Assembly (NCBI GenBank): GCA_964443435.1
Contig: CAYUCW010000002.1
Coordinates: 1 to 64,000 of the forward strand
DNA: 64,000 bases
Direction of reading: 5' to 3'
DNA from: Pseudaquidulcibacter sp964443435
Lineage (GTDB): Bacteria; Pseudomonadota; Alphaproteobacteria; Caulobacterales; Aquidulcibacteraceae
Shown here: positions 7,978 to 17,554 of the stretch, piece by piece
Numbering within the stretch: the first letter of the stretch is position 1
Layout of the letters: each line of letters starts with the position of its first letter
Translations under genes and position numbers: made by a program
The notes under the pieces: generated by a model
Database searches by the model: none
Told to the model about the DNA's origin: nothing
The model's input: the letters and a program-made list of their open reading frames with translations, nothing else

Positions 7978-9915
7978 ATGTTTAAACTAATTTTTCCCGA
8001 TGGCGCAGAGCGCGAATATGAAAATGGAACTTCCCCACTAATGATTGCAGAGGGGATTTCAAAATCTCTTGCAAAACGTGTAGTGGGCGCAAAAATTAAT
8101 GGCGAAATTTGGGATTTATCGCGTCCAATAAATCCAAGCGATACCCCACAATCTTTTGAGCTTATTAATAGAGATACTCCTGATGGACTTGATATAATCC
8201 GCCATGATGCGGCGCATGTTATGGCGCAAGCAATTCAAGAATTATACCCCGATACGCAAATCACTATTGGCCCAAATATAGAAGATGGCTTTTATTATGA
8301 TTTCGCGCGCGAAGAGAAATTCTCAAGCGATGATTTTGCCAAAATTGAAAAGAAAATGGCTGAAATTGTCGATAGAGATTTGCCAATTATTCGTGAAGAA
8401 TGGGAACGTGATTTTGCAATAAATCATTTTAATGAAATCGGCGAAAAATATAAAGCGCAAATTATCGAAGACATTATTCCCGAAGGCGAAACTTTAACTA
8501 TTTATAAGCAAGGCGATAATTGGAAAGATTTGTGCCGCGGGCCGCATATGCCGTCAACCAAATATTTGGGCAAAGCCTTTAAGCTTATGAAACTTGCAGG
8601 GGCATACTGGCGCGGTGACGCTAATAATGCACAGCTTCAAAGGATTTATGGCACTGCTTGGGCTGATGAAAAAGGCTTAGCTGAATATTTAACCCGCCTT
8701 GAAGAGGCCGAAAAGCGTGACCATAGAAAACTTGGTAAGCAATTAGATCTTTTCCATATGCAAGAAGAAGCCAAAGGAATGGTGTTCTGGCATCCTAAAG
8801 GCTGGACTATTTATAGGCTTCTTGAAGATTATATACGCCGCATGACCGAAAATGCTGGCTATGTAGAAGTTAAAACTCCGCAATTGGTTGATAAAGGTCT
8901 TTGGGAAGCTTCGGGGCATTGGGAAAAATTTGGCCATGCTATGTTTACTTGTGAAACTGTAGAAGATGAAATTCTTGCGGTAAAACCTATGAATTGCCCA
9001 TGCCACGTACAGATTTTCAAGCAAGGCCAAAAATCATACCGCGATCTTCCATTAAGAATGGGTGAGTTTGGTTGCTGCCATCGTTTTGAGCCTTCGGGCG
9101 GCCTTCATGGTATTATGCGCGTAAGAAACTTTACCCAAGATGATGGTCATATTTTCTGTCGTGAAGACCAAATCTTTGCAGAGACTAAAGCTTTTTGTGA
9201 ATTATTGCGCACGGTTTATAATCATTTGGGTGTAGAACTTCATTCGGTTAAGCTTGCGCTTCGTCCAGATGTTCGTGCTGGCACTGATGAAATTTGGGAC
9301 AATGCCGAAAGCATGCTTAAAAACGCCGCCGAAGCAGCTGGTGAAATGGTTGAGCTTTTACCAAATGAAGGCGCATTCTATGGCCCGAAACTTGAATTCC
9401 ACTTAAAAGATGCAATCGGAAGAACATGGCAGTGCGGCACTTTACAGCTTGACTTCGTGCTTCCTGAAAGGCTTGGTGCGGAATATACTGGTGAAGATGG
9501 TAATAAGCATCGTCCGGTTATGCTTCACCGCGCAATTCTTGGCACATTTGAAAGATTCCTTGGAATTTTAATTGAAAATTATGCAGGTAATTTCCCATTA
9601 TGGCTGGCACCTGTGCAAGTAATGGTTTCAGGCATTACTTCAGATCAAGAAACATATGGTCGTGAGATTGTAAAACTTCTTAAAGCCAAAGGAATTCGTG
9701 CCGATATTGATACTAGAAATGAAAAAATCAATTTCAAAATCCGTGAACACTCACTTGCCAAAGTTCCTGTAATTGCGGTGGTCGGTAATCGTGAGGCCGA
9801 AGAAAGAAAAGTAACAATTCGCCGTATTGGCTCTCCGGATCAAACAACCTATGCATTAGAAGAGGCAATAGAAATGATTATTAAGGAAGCCACTCCGCCA
9901 GATTTGAGAGATTAA
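7978..9915 (+). CDS. thrS: Threonine--tRNA ligase
   Basis: The 645-residue class II synthetase charges tRNA-Thr. Domains in order are TGS (about 1-62), the N2 editing domain beginning with HDAAHVMAQA and IGPNIEDGFYYDF, the catalytic core from about 245 with the zinc-binding MNCPCHV near residue 340, the motif 2 region CHRFEPSGGLHG and RVRNFTQDDGH, motif 3 with HRAILGTFERF, and the anticodon-binding domain (about 540-645). Length and motifs are normal, so both editing and synthesis should work. It follows yidD by 16 bases. The O-antigen ligase gene overlaps its stop codon by one base (TAATG). It may be controlled by the structured leader at 7534-7620. Confidence 0.98.
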   Translation: MFKLIFPDGAEREYENGTSPLMIAEGISKSLAKRVVGAKINGEIWDLSRPINPSDTPQSFELINRDTPDGLDIIRHDAAHVMAQAIQELYPDTQITIGPNIEDGFYYDFAREEKFSSDDFAKIEKKMAEIVDRDLPIIREEWERDFAINHFNEIGEKYKAQIIEDIIPEGETLTIYKQGDNWKDLCRGPHMPSTKYLGKAFKLMKLAGAYWRGDANNAQLQRIYGTAWADEKGLAEYLTRLEEAEKRDHRKLGKQLDLFHMQEEAKGMVFWHPKGWTIYRLLEDYIRRMTENAGYVEVKTPQLVDKGLWEASGHWEKFGHAMFTCETVEDEILAVKPMNCPCHVQIFKQGQKSYRDLPLRMGEFGCCHRFEPSGGLHGIMRVRNFTQDDGHIFCREDQIFAETKAFCELLRTVYNHLGVELHSVKLALRPDVRAGTDEIWDNAESMLKNAAEAAGEMVELLPNEGAFYGPKLEFHLKDAIGRTWQCGTLQLDFVLPERLGAEYTGEDGNKHRPVMLHRAILGTFERFLGILIENYAGNFPLWLAPVQVMVSGITSDQETYGREIVKLLKAKGIRADIDTRNEKINFKIREHSLAKVPVIAVVGNREAEERKVTIRRIGSPDQTTYALEEAIEMIIKEATPPDLRD

Positions 9916-11129
9916 TGCAAACTGACGCAATTAATAAAGAAGCCTTAAATATTAAAGGAAAAATCCTTGCTATTCTTGGGGTTTTCTTAGGGTATTTTAC
10001 TTTTACAGGTGGGGTTGACCTACCTGTGCTTGTTGTTTTTGGTGTTTTTGCAATTTATCCATTTGCTTATAAAATACCAAAATCATGGCCTATATATTTA
10101 ATATATTTAATGCTTCTGACTTATTTTGCCGCAACGCGTTTTATATTTAAAATTGATGAAGCTCCGCCGCTCAATAATACTATAAAGACGTTTATATCAG
10201 GGGCTTTATTTTTACCTTTAATGTTAAAATTATATGATGTTAAAGATAGAAATCTTGTAATTGCACAAAAATTTCTAGGATTTGGTTTTATACTTGCGCT
10301 TGCGGTTTTAGTATTTGAATCCGTGAGCGGATATTTTATTTCAAGTATCTTCGAAAGCAGCCAAGGCCCAAAACATATGGAGCGTAATCTTGGTCGCGGT
10401 GCATTTATATTAATTGCTTTATTATGGCCAGTTCTTGCATCAAAAGAAAATGGGTTCTCAAAACAAGTCAAACTTATATTATTCATTTTAACAGGATATA
10501 TTTCAACACGCTTTGATATAAATCTGAATATAATGGCTTTTGTAATTTCCGGATTAGTTTATTTATTGGCCAATTATTATCCAAAAATAACACTTGGATT
10601 AATTGGCCTAAAAGCGTTTTTACTAGTTGCACTTGCGCCGCAAATTTATGGTTTTATTGCTAGTTTTAGTAAAAACCTATATGCAGGGAATATGCCGCTT
10701 TCTTATGAAAGGCGCGCCGATATGTGGCTTTATGCGATTGATAAAATTAAAGATAAGCCATTTTTTGGACATGGCCTTGATTCATCTAAAACTTTTAATG
10801 AAACTGTTTATCTTGGTGGTTTTCCTTGGGCGGCAATTCAAAATCATCCACATTCTGCCCCGCTTCATATTTGGCTTGAAGGCGGTATAATTGGCGCATT
10901 TTTCTTTTCTTGTATTATTGTTTTTGGTTCAATAAGACTTATTACAAATATTAAACCCAATCAAACTAATGCAAATGCATTATGCGCTAGCTTAAGTGTG
11001 ATTTTATTTGGTTGGGCGCTTACTTATGGCATGTGGCAACAATGGCTTTGGATTTTAGTTTTCTTAAGTATTGCCTATAGTTATTTAGCATTTAAACATA
11101 AGCCAATTGAAGAGTTTGAAGAATTATAA
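9915..11129 (+). CDS. O-antigen ligase family protein (WaaL/Wzy-C type)
   Basis: A 404-residue polytopic inner-membrane protein with roughly ten hydrophobic helices. Near residues 280-310 it has GHGLDSSKTFNE followed by NHPHSAPLHIWLEGGIIG, the periplasmic Wzy_C loop pattern in which a conserved His precedes a membrane helix. Such proteins transfer polymerised O-antigen from undecaprenyl diphosphate to lipid A-core, or polymerise polysaccharide. Ligase and polymerase cannot be told apart from sequence alone. The start overlaps the thrS stop by one base and its own stop overlaps the next glycosyltransferase start, so the three genes are probably translationally coupled. Confidence 0.83.
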   Translation: MQTDAINKEALNIKGKILAILGVFLGYFTFTGGVDLPVLVVFGVFAIYPFAYKIPKSWPIYLIYLMLLTYFAATRFIFKIDEAPPLNNTIKTFISGALFLPLMLKLYDVKDRNLVIAQKFLGFGFILALAVLVFESVSGYFISSIFESSQGPKHMERNLGRGAFILIALLWPVLASKENGFSKQVKLILFILTGYISTRFDINLNIMAFVISGLVYLLANYYPKITLGLIGLKAFLLVALAPQIYGFIASFSKNLYAGNMPLSYERRADMWLYAIDKIKDKPFFGHGLDSSKTFNETVYLGGFPWAAIQNHPHSAPLHIWLEGGIIGAFFFSCIIVFGSIRLITNIKPNQTNANALCASLSVILFGWALTYGMWQQWLWILVFLSIAYSYLAFKHKPIEEFEEL

Positions 11130-11905
11130 TGACCACTGCAATCATTATAATTACCTATCATACTGGCGAAATATTATTTGATAGCTTGAGGGCTGCTTTA
11201 TTAACTAAAGCCGAAGAAGTTATAATTGTGAATAATGGCAATCCTCAGGAAGTAATTACAAGGCTTAAAAGCCTTGATGCTAGGGCTAAGATTATTACTG
11301 GACATGGAAATATTGGTTTTGGCGCGGGCTGTAATCTTGGCTCAAGAAATACGAATTGTGAAAATCTTTTATTTTTAAACCCTGATGCAGTTTTACAAAA
11401 TGATGCGTTCACAAATATTATTAATAGCCTTAAGCCCAAAACCCTAATAGGCGGCATTATTATTGATGAAAATGGCAAAGAATTAAGAGGATCAAGGCGC
11501 GGTGAATTAAGCTTTAAAAGCTTTATAAATCCTAAGAGCTTTAACCTTGATTATCAAGATTTACCAAATAAATTGTTTGAAATTCCAACAATTTCAGGTG
11601 CATTCTTTGCTATTAAGGCCAAAGATTATAGTGCAATTAATGGCTTTGATGAAAGATATTTCCTTCATGTTGAAGATATAGATTTATGCAAAAGATTTAG
11701 GGCGTATGGAAAAATCTATATAAATCCATTTGCCAAAGCAATTCATATTGGGGGCACTTCAAAATCACCTAAACTATTGATTGAATATTATAAATTCAAA
11801 GGCTTTATTCGCTATTTATGGAAATTTGAAAATAAGTTACTAACGATTCTTTTTTCGCCATTTTTAGGGCTTATGCTTTTTTTTAAAACTATATTTAGAT
11901 TTTAA
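11129..11905 (+). CDS. Family 2 glycosyltransferase
   Basis: A 258-residue GT2 enzyme with a GT-A fold. Near the N-terminus are IIITYHTG and EEVIIVNNGNP, then GHGNIGFGAGCNLG and the donor-binding LFLNPDA. The acceptor-side HVEDIDLCKRFRAYG is typical of rhamnosyl- and related transferases. A hydrophobic C-terminal segment (residues 238-258) may anchor it to the membrane. Donor and acceptor are unknown. It overlaps the ligase gene by one base, which links it to O-antigen or core glycan assembly. Confidence 0.88.
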   Translation: MTTAIIIITYHTGEILFDSLRAALLTKAEEVIIVNNGNPQEVITRLKSLDARAKIITGHGNIGFGAGCNLGSRNTNCENLLFLNPDAVLQNDAFTNIINSLKPKTLIGGIIIDENGKELRGSRRGELSFKSFINPKSFNLDYQDLPNKLFEIPTISGAFFAIKAKDYSAINGFDERYFLHVEDIDLCKRFRAYGKIYINPFAKAIHIGGTSKSPKLLIEYYKFKGFIRYLWKFENKLLTILFSPFLGLMLFFKTIFRF

Positions 11906-11949
11906 TTTACAATCTTAAATTTTCCCCTATTTAGAGAATGGGGAAGTCA

Positions 11950-12846
11950 ATGAAAAATATTAAATATTTAGTTTACTCTTTGGTCGGATTTTTTTTATTT
12001 ACGATTATTGCAACTAATACTATGGCGCAAAGCGTCGAAAATAAGTTTCATGGTCATATAGTAAAATATGATTCACTAAAAACTGATAAAGAAAAAAAAT
12101 CATTCTTGCGTGTTTTAAGCCCACAAGAAGGCATTATTCCTATCCCCGAAGCTAAACTAAAACTCAATTTACAAAACAAATATTATTTTCTAAATCAATC
12201 CGACGCAAATAAAATTATTACTGAAGTTTGGGGCAATAAACTTAATTCAAATACTGAAGTCCTTGGAATGATATTGCCATTAGGTCAGACAGCATTTGAT
12301 TCTTGGGGCGCGATAATTTCTTATGATGCTATAGGTTATGTTTCTGATGTAAAAGCAAAATCCCAAAATTATGCTTCTGTGCTTTCTGAAATGAATAATT
12401 TAGATTTTATTTTGCAGCCTTTTTATGATGAAAATCTAAAAATTTTAAGCTGGGCAAATAGTTTAAATAATAATGGTAAGCCCAATAATGCAATTAATTA
12501 TAATCTTAGAATTCTTGCCCGTTATGGTGTGGTTAAAATTAAAATAGTTTCTAATCGCGATGATTTAGAATTAATTAAAAAAGAAGCCAATCTTATTTAT
12601 GACACCATAGAAATTAATGAAAATGCTAAGTATAGTGATTATATAATAGGTGATAAAAAATCAAACTTAGAATTGGCGGATTTGGTTTCAGATGCCAAAA
12701 TTAGAAATTCAGACATAATTCTGTCATTTCTTTATTTTCTAGCAAAATTTGGGAAAATTATTATTATTGGGCTTGGCACTATTTCAATTATAATTGCTAT
12801 ATATTATTTGAAATTTTCCAAAACTAAAAAACCTTTAAAAGCCTAA
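11950..12846 (+). CDS. DUF2167 family membrane protein
   Basis: About 298 residues. A signal or anchor helix (residues 5-25, ending at an Ala-x-Ala-like site) precedes a periplasmic domain, and a second transmembrane helix lies near residues 264-287, with a short basic tail. The domain follows the DUF2167 pattern: a beta-rich start with IPIPEAKLKL, EVWGN, LGMILPLG, WGAIISYDAIGYVSD, then SWANSLN and NYNLRILARYGVVKI. Function is unknown for the family. The start chosen is the ATG at 11950, which has GGGGAAG just upstream; an in-frame ATG four codons earlier lacks a good ribosome binding site. It lies 44 bases after the glycosyltransferase. Confidence 0.8.
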   Translation: MKNIKYLVYSLVGFFLFTIIATNTMAQSVENKFHGHIVKYDSLKTDKEKKSFLRVLSPQEGIIPIPEAKLKLNLQNKYYFLNQSDANKIITEVWGNKLNSNTEVLGMILPLGQTAFDSWGAIISYDAIGYVSDVKAKSQNYASVLSEMNNLDFILQPFYDENLKILSWANSLNNNGKPNNAINYNLRILARYGVVKIKIVSNRDDLELIKKEANLIYDTIEINENAKYSDYIIGDKKSNLELADLVSDAKIRNSDIILSFLYFLAKFGKIIIIGLGTISIIIAIYYLKFSKTKKPLKA

Positions 12847-12871
12847 AAAATATAAGTTTTCTTTAGGCTTT
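12838..12871. terminator. Bidirectional hairpin between converging genes
   Basis: A 10-bp perfect stem AAAGCCTAAA/TTTAGGCTTT with a 14-base AT-rich loop overlaps the 3' ends of the DUF2167 gene and the convergent ArnT-like gene. The flanks supply short T runs on both strands. A shared terminator is plausible. Confidence 0.5.
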
Positions 12872-14476
12872 AGGTTTTAAAACCCCAATATGAATTATAA
12901 CATCATCGCCCTTGGAATAATTAAGCCCTTTTATTTGGCGTAAATCATGAAATTCAAGATTTTTTAAGCCTGATTTGAATTTTTCAATTTCTTTTTCCTC
13001 AATTACAACTGGGCTATTTGGTTTTGCAAATCTAAGTGCGTTTATGGCGCTATCAAGCCTTGAATCAGTGCGAGTAAGGAAAATAAGGCTTGGCTCTTGA
13101 TATCCGCTTCCTACCAAAACAGGGGTATTATTAATTCTTGGGTGAAGCTTTAAATCTATTAATTCATTTGAAATTTGTTCGGAAAGATTAAGAGGTGCAA
13201 AATTCGGAATAAAATAAGCCTTGGTAAGATTGGCAAATAAAACCGCGCTTGCAATTAAAGCCAAAACTGAAAACTTATTATTTTTCAAAACCATGATAAG
13301 CGCGATTATTGAGCTTAAGAAAACCACCAAGAATATAAGTATTTCAATATTTAGGAATAATTTTTCTTCATCAATAATAAGCGGTATTGCGGCAATTGCT
13401 AAACTCGCAATAATAAACAAGCCAATACCAATCCATTTTGCCCATTTAATAAAATGACCGCGCATAAGCCCATAAGCCATAAGAATACAAATTGCGAAAT
13501 GTACCGGCAAAGTATAATGAACAAGTTTTGCCGGCATTGCTTCAAATACAAGCCAAGCGGGAATTATAATCGCCACTAAAAACTTTATACGGCTATCAGC
13601 GAAATCTTTTATTGCCGCCCTAAGCCCTGCAAGCAAAAATAGGCATGAAGGCCATAAAATAATTGGCGATAATAAAATATATACCCCTGGCGGCTGTGAT
13701 TTATTTTCATGCTTGCCGCTTATTTTTTCGCCCAAATCCTTGCCAATTGCATCAATATAAAACTGCCCATTAGTTTTTATGCCAATCATAATAAACCATG
13801 GAAGTGTGATTAATAATAAAAGTGCAAAACCTTTAAGGTTTAATATTGGTTTTGCCCATTTTATATCGCGCTCGAGGATTGCCAAAAGGGCAATCATAAA
13901 ACCTATGACCATTGGACCAACTGGCCCTTTTATAAGGATTGACATAGAGAGGCCAAACCAGAAAATTAAATTGGTTTTGTTCTCAAATCTAATTTTTGCA
14001 AGCCCATAAACACTAAGGGCGATAAAGCCTGCAAGCATGGCATCGGTTTTGGCAATATGGGCTTCGGTTGATAATAAGACAGAAATCGAAAGAAAAATTG
14101 CCGCTAAAAAACCAATTCTTTTATCAAAAAGCTTAGATCCCAATAAGAATGTTGAAATCGCCGCAAGCATTGCCCCAAGCATTGATATAATCCTAAAACC
14201 AAATGGGGTTCTTGTGTCAAAATCCTTTGTTAAGCCAGCACTTATTGATTGCATCCAATGTATGCCAACCGGCTTTTTATTGCGCGCTTCGTCTTGAAAT
14301 CTTATATTTATAAAATCTTTTGTTTCAAGCATTTGGGTGGTCGCTTGCATATAACGCGCTTCATCTCTATCAAGGGGCTGTAAATTAAGTGCAGGGAAAA
14401 GCGACATTCCAAGAATAATGCCAATAATAATTAAATATGGGCGTATTCCTTTGGTAAGATTATCAAAAAAAACCAT
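12863..14476 (-). CDS. ArnT-like family 39 glycosyltransferase
   Basis: A 537-residue polytopic membrane protein of the PMT_2/ArnT group, which transfers sugars from undecaprenyl phosphate to lipid A, other glycolipids or proteins. The first periplasmic loop has the family signature LDRDEARYMQATTQML (residues 34-49), with acidic residues that act in catalysis, and KPVGIHWMQS. About eleven hydrophobic helices follow and a soluble C-terminal domain begins near residue 430. The actual sugar (for example aminoarabinose) is not determinable; the arn synthesis genes are not in the window. It converges on the DUF2167 gene. Confidence 0.86.
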   Translation of the reverse strand: MVFFDNLTKGIRPYLIIIGIILGMSLFPALNLQPLDRDEARYMQATTQMLETKDFINIRFQDEARNKKPVGIHWMQSISAGLTKDFDTRTPFGFRIISMLGAMLAAISTFLLGSKLFDKRIGFLAAIFLSISVLLSTEAHIAKTDAMLAGFIALSVYGLAKIRFENKTNLIFWFGLSMSILIKGPVGPMVIGFMIALLAILERDIKWAKPILNLKGFALLLLITLPWFIMIGIKTNGQFYIDAIGKDLGEKISGKHENKSQPPGVYILLSPIILWPSCLFLLAGLRAAIKDFADSRIKFLVAIIIPAWLVFEAMPAKLVHYTLPVHFAICILMAYGLMRGHFIKWAKWIGIGLFIIASLAIAAIPLIIDEEKLFLNIEILIFLVVFLSSIIALIMVLKNNKFSVLALIASAVLFANLTKAYFIPNFAPLNLSEQISNELIDLKLHPRINNTPVLVGSGYQEPSLIFLTRTDSRLDSAINALRFAKPNSPVVIEEKEIEKFKSGLKNLEFHDLRQIKGLNYSKGDDVIIHIGVLKPKA

Positions 14477-14568
14477 TAAATGCGCCCTTTACTATTTTAT
14501 TTATACAATAATTATTGTAGCGATATTTATATTGATTGCCATCAAAATAATAGAATAATAGACATAAA

Positions 14569-15699
14569 ATGATTGACCCCATAAGCTTTACTCAAGAATT
14601 AATTCAGAAGCCATCTGTTACCCCAATAGAAGCAGGCGCACTTGATTTGCTTGAAAATGTTTTAAAATCGCTTGGATTTAAAACCAAAAGATACAAATTT
14701 GAGGATGTTGATAATCTTTATGCGCGTCTTGGCACGGATGCCCCTAATTTTTGTTTTGCAGGTCATACCGATGTAGTGCCGGTTGGCGATTTGGCAAAAT
14801 GGTCAACCGATCCTTTTGCGGGCACTATAAATAATGGGGTTTTAATGGGGCGCGGTGCCGCCGATATGAAAAGCGCGATTGCCGCATTTGCGTCCGCCAC
14901 CGAAATCTTCATCAAGGATAGTTTTAAAGGCTCGATTTCATTTCTTATTACTGGCGATGAAGAGGGGGTGGCGATAAATGGCACTAAAAAACTTCTTGAA
15001 GCCATCACAAGTGAAGGCGAAATTATAGACCATTGTATAGTGGGTGAGCCGACTTGCCCAAAAATTATGGGCGATATGATTAAGAATGGCCGCAGAGGTT
15101 CTATTAATTGCACTATTCATGTGAATGGCAAACAAGGTCATGTTGCATATCCGCACCGTGCAATAAATCCAATCCCTGCGCTTATTGAATATTTATCAAT
15201 TATCCAAAATCATATTCTTGATGAGGGCGCCGAAGGTTTTCAGCCTTCAAACCTTGAGATTGTAACCATTGATGTGGGTAATCCTGCAACCAATACAATA
15301 CCACAATCGGCAAGTGCGCGCGCCAATATAAGATTTAATACAAATCACTCTGGTGAAAGCCTAAAAGCTTGGTTTGAATCAGTTCGCGATAAAGTGGCGG
15401 CAAATTTTGCGGGTGAAATCACACTTGATATAGTAATTTCAGGAGAGCCATTTTTCACGCCGCCTTCAAGATTTACTGATATTATTCAAAGCTCGACCCA
15501 AAAAGTTACAGGCATTTTGCCAGAGCTTTCAACAACAGGCGGCACTTCGGATGCGCGCTTTATTAAAAACTATTGCCCAGTATGTGAATTTGGGATTGTT
15601 GGCGCAACACTGCATCAAATTGACGAAAATGTGAAAACGGAAGATATTATTAAGCTTCGTGATATATACTTAGAGATACTAAAGCAATATTTCTCGTAA
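14569..15699 (+). CDS. dapE: Succinyl-diaminopimelate desuccinylase
   Basis: A 376-residue M20 metallohydrolase that converts N-succinyl-LL-DAP to LL-DAP and succinate in lysine and peptidoglycan precursor synthesis. Zinc ligands and catalytic residues are visible: His66 and Asp68 in FAGHTDVVPVGD, Asp99 in GRGAADMKSA, and Glu131/Glu132 in ITGDEEG. The dimerisation domain starts near residue 178 with NCTIHVNGKQGHVAYPH. STTGGTSDARF and a His-containing C-terminus (GATLHQIDE) complete the site. Length is normal. dapB follows after 31 bases, giving a dapE-dapB pair, while dapD is about 36 kb away. Confidence 0.96.
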   Translation: MIDPISFTQELIQKPSVTPIEAGALDLLENVLKSLGFKTKRYKFEDVDNLYARLGTDAPNFCFAGHTDVVPVGDLAKWSTDPFAGTINNGVLMGRGAADMKSAIAAFASATEIFIKDSFKGSISFLITGDEEGVAINGTKKLLEAITSEGEIIDHCIVGEPTCPKIMGDMIKNGRRGSINCTIHVNGKQGHVAYPHRAINPIPALIEYLSIIQNHILDEGAEGFQPSNLEIVTIDVGNPATNTIPQSASARANIRFNTNHSGESLKAWFESVRDKVAANFAGEITLDIVISGEPFFTPPSRFTDIIQSSTQKVTGILPELSTTGGTSDARFIKNYCPVCEFGIVGATLHQIDENVKTEDIIKLRDIYLEILKQYFS

Positions 15700-15730
15700 T
15701 AATTGTGCTTTAAGAATGAAAGAGGGTAAA

Positions 15731-16513
15731 ATGGAAACTGAAATTAGCCTTATCATCGCGGGTGCTTCTGGCGCTATGGGCAAAGCCTTATTAACTATGT
15801 CATCAAATGACGCGCGCTTCGCGCTTAAAGGCGCAACCGATAGAGCCGATAGCCCAATTATAGGCATTAATATTCATGGTGCATGGGTAACAAGCGACCT
15901 TCGCGAATTAATTGGCGATGTTTATATTGATTTTACCATTCCCGAAGCAACGCTTGCCGCGCTTAAAGTTTTAAGAACTTCAAATGCCAAAGCCGCAATT
16001 ATTGGCACAACTGGCTTCACACCAGAGCAAGAAGAAGAAATCGCCGAACATGCCAAGCATTTGACCATTGTTAAAACTGGGAATTTTTCTTTGGGCGTTA
16101 ATTTGCTTTCAGGTTTTGTCAAAAAAGCCGCAGAAATTTTGGGAGAAGGCTGGGATATTGAAATTATCGAAGCTCATCATAAACGCAAAATTGATGCGCC
16201 ATCTGGCACAGCACTTCTTCTTGGTGATGCGGCGGCCAATGGGCGCAATAAAAAACTATCAGAAGTGAGAGTTCCGGCGCGTGAAGGCATCACTGGTGCA
16301 CGGGTTAATGGCACGATTGGCTTTTCAGCCATAAGAGGCGGCGGCATAATCGGGGAGCATGACGTAAGATTTGAAAGCGAAAGCGAAAGCATAATCTTTA
16401 CACACCGCGCCCATGACAGAAGCCTTTTTGCCAAAGGCGCATTAGAGGCCGCGGCTTGGGCAGTTCACCAACCGCCAGGGCTTTATAATATGCATGATGT
16501 TTTAGGCTTATAA
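15731..16513 (+). CDS. dapB: 4-hydroxy-tetrahydrodipicolinate reductase
   Basis: About 260 residues. It reduces hydroxy-tetrahydrodipicolinate with NAD(P)H in the DAP pathway. The dinucleotide motif GASGAMGK is at residues 11-18. The catalytic segment EAHHKRKIDAPSGTA and later RVNGTIGFSAIRGGGIIGEH and HRAHDRSLFAKGAL (each in separate blocks) are characteristic. The start ATG at 15731 is preferred over one five codons earlier because AGAGGG lies at the right distance before it. It is 31 bases after dapE. Confidence 0.95.
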   Translation: METEISLIIAGASGAMGKALLTMSSNDARFALKGATDRADSPIIGINIHGAWVTSDLRELIGDVYIDFTIPEATLAALKVLRTSNAKAAIIGTTGFTPEQEEEIAEHAKHLTIVKTGNFSLGVNLLSGFVKKAAEILGEGWDIEIIEAHHKRKIDAPSGTALLLGDAAANGRNKKLSEVRVPAREGITGARVNGTIGFSAIRGGGIIGEHDVRFESESESIIFTHRAHDRSLFAKGALEAAAWAVHQPPGLYNMHDVLGL

Positions 16514-16696
16514 TTAAGCCTTTAATATTACCGCTTGGGCAACAATATTTGCTTTAAGGCTTTTATTATAAGTAATGCTTGGGCTTCCATAAAGCTCATA
16601 GCCATCATCTAATGCTTTTGAAACTTTTTCACAAAAGCTTCTGTCGTCTATGCCAGTTAATAAGCGATATTTAAGTTTTTCAGGGATTTCGTTCAT
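16514..16696 (-). CDS. DUF1737 domain small protein
   Basis: A 60-residue protein with the DUF1737 pattern: KYRLLTGIDD, SFCEKVSKALDDGYELYGSPS. Members are short, often cytosolic, and of unknown function. It starts 6 bases after the stop of the TPR gene on the same strand, so the two form an operon. Its stop abuts the dapB stop from the other side. Confidence 0.85.
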   Translation of the reverse strand: MNEIPEKLKYRLLTGIDDRSFCEKVSKALDDGYELYGSPSITYNKSLKANIVAQAVILKA

Positions 16697-16702
16697 TTTA
16701 AT

Positions 16703-17359
16703 CTATTTCTTTTTAAGGCGGATTGCTTCACGTAAATGACCGCGAATAATTAAATTTGCCGGTTCTTTGGGTTCAAGCTTAATTGCTTCTTCTATATCTT
16801 GGCTGGCAAGATCAAATTTTTCAAGCTTGGTTCTGGCTTCGGCTCTAAGCCTTAAACCAAGTGGGATAATCCCCTTTATTTCCATAGCTTTAGTAACATC
16901 ATTTTCCGCGCCAAGATTATCGCCAAGCATTAGATTTGTTCTTGCCCTATCGATAAGTAAATTAGGCTCATCTGGGCTAAGGGTTAAAGCTTCTTCAATT
17001 GAAGATTTGGCATCAATCGGAAGATTTGCCAATAAAAATGCATTTGATGCTTTTATAAGCATGCTTAATTTATCTTCTTTATTGCCGATTTGAGTATCAT
17101 GCGAAATTGTCACAAGCCGTCTTGCACCTTTTTCATATTCGCCCATGCCAATTCTTGAAACCGCCATGCAATATTCGGCAAAAATTCCGCCGCCATGGAA
17201 TTTCCACATGCGACCATCTTCTAAGGATTGGGTTGGTTGTGTGTTTGCTTTTTTTAAACAAGAATGAAGCTTGTCTCTTTCGCCTTCGAACTCTTTGGCG
17301 CTTGCGTTATTTGCAATAAAAAGAATAATGCTTGTTAAAAATATGGTTTTGAATTTCAT
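16703..17359 (-). CDS. Exported TPR-repeat protein
   Basis: About 218 residues. A signal peptide covers residues 1-21 (hydrophobic FLTSIILFIA then NNASA). The mature part is a set of TPR-like helical pairs, clearest from residue 100 to the end (for example IDAKSSIEEALTLSPDEPNL and FDLASQDIEEAIKLEPKEP). Such proteins act as protein-binding scaffolds; the partner is unknown. The ATG at 17359 is preferred over one five codons upstream because it sits directly before a basic signal-peptide start. It is followed by the DUF1737 gene after 6 bases. Confidence 0.78.
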   Translation of the reverse strand: MKFKTIFLTSIILFIANNASAKEFEGERDKLHSCLKKANTQPTQSLEDGRMWKFHGGGIFAEYCMAVSRIGMGEYEKGARRLVTISHDTQIGNKEDKLSMLIKASNAFLLANLPIDAKSSIEEALTLSPDEPNLLIDRARTNLMLGDNLGAENDVTKAMEIKGIIPLGLRLRAEARTKLEKFDLASQDIEEAIKLEPKEPANLIIRGHLREAIRLKKK

Positions 17360-17554
17360 GCGCCTATTAAGCATTTTTTGAAAAAATAATCTTGTGAAAT
17401 TTCAGCAATAAAAGCAAAATCGCATTTATTTGGGAATTGCCGGTTCTGCTATTAGTTCTACTTGGCTTTAGGTGAGCTTGTAATTATAGTAAAAAGCAAT
17501 AAATAACAAAACTCTATCGCGCAATAGCCAATAAAATCATAAAAGGTTCGTAAA

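Noticed and set aside
17375..17554. Possible Zur box before the COG0523 gene
   Set aside because: The best partial palindrome, near TGTAATTATAGTA, departs too far from known alphaproteobacterial Zur sites.
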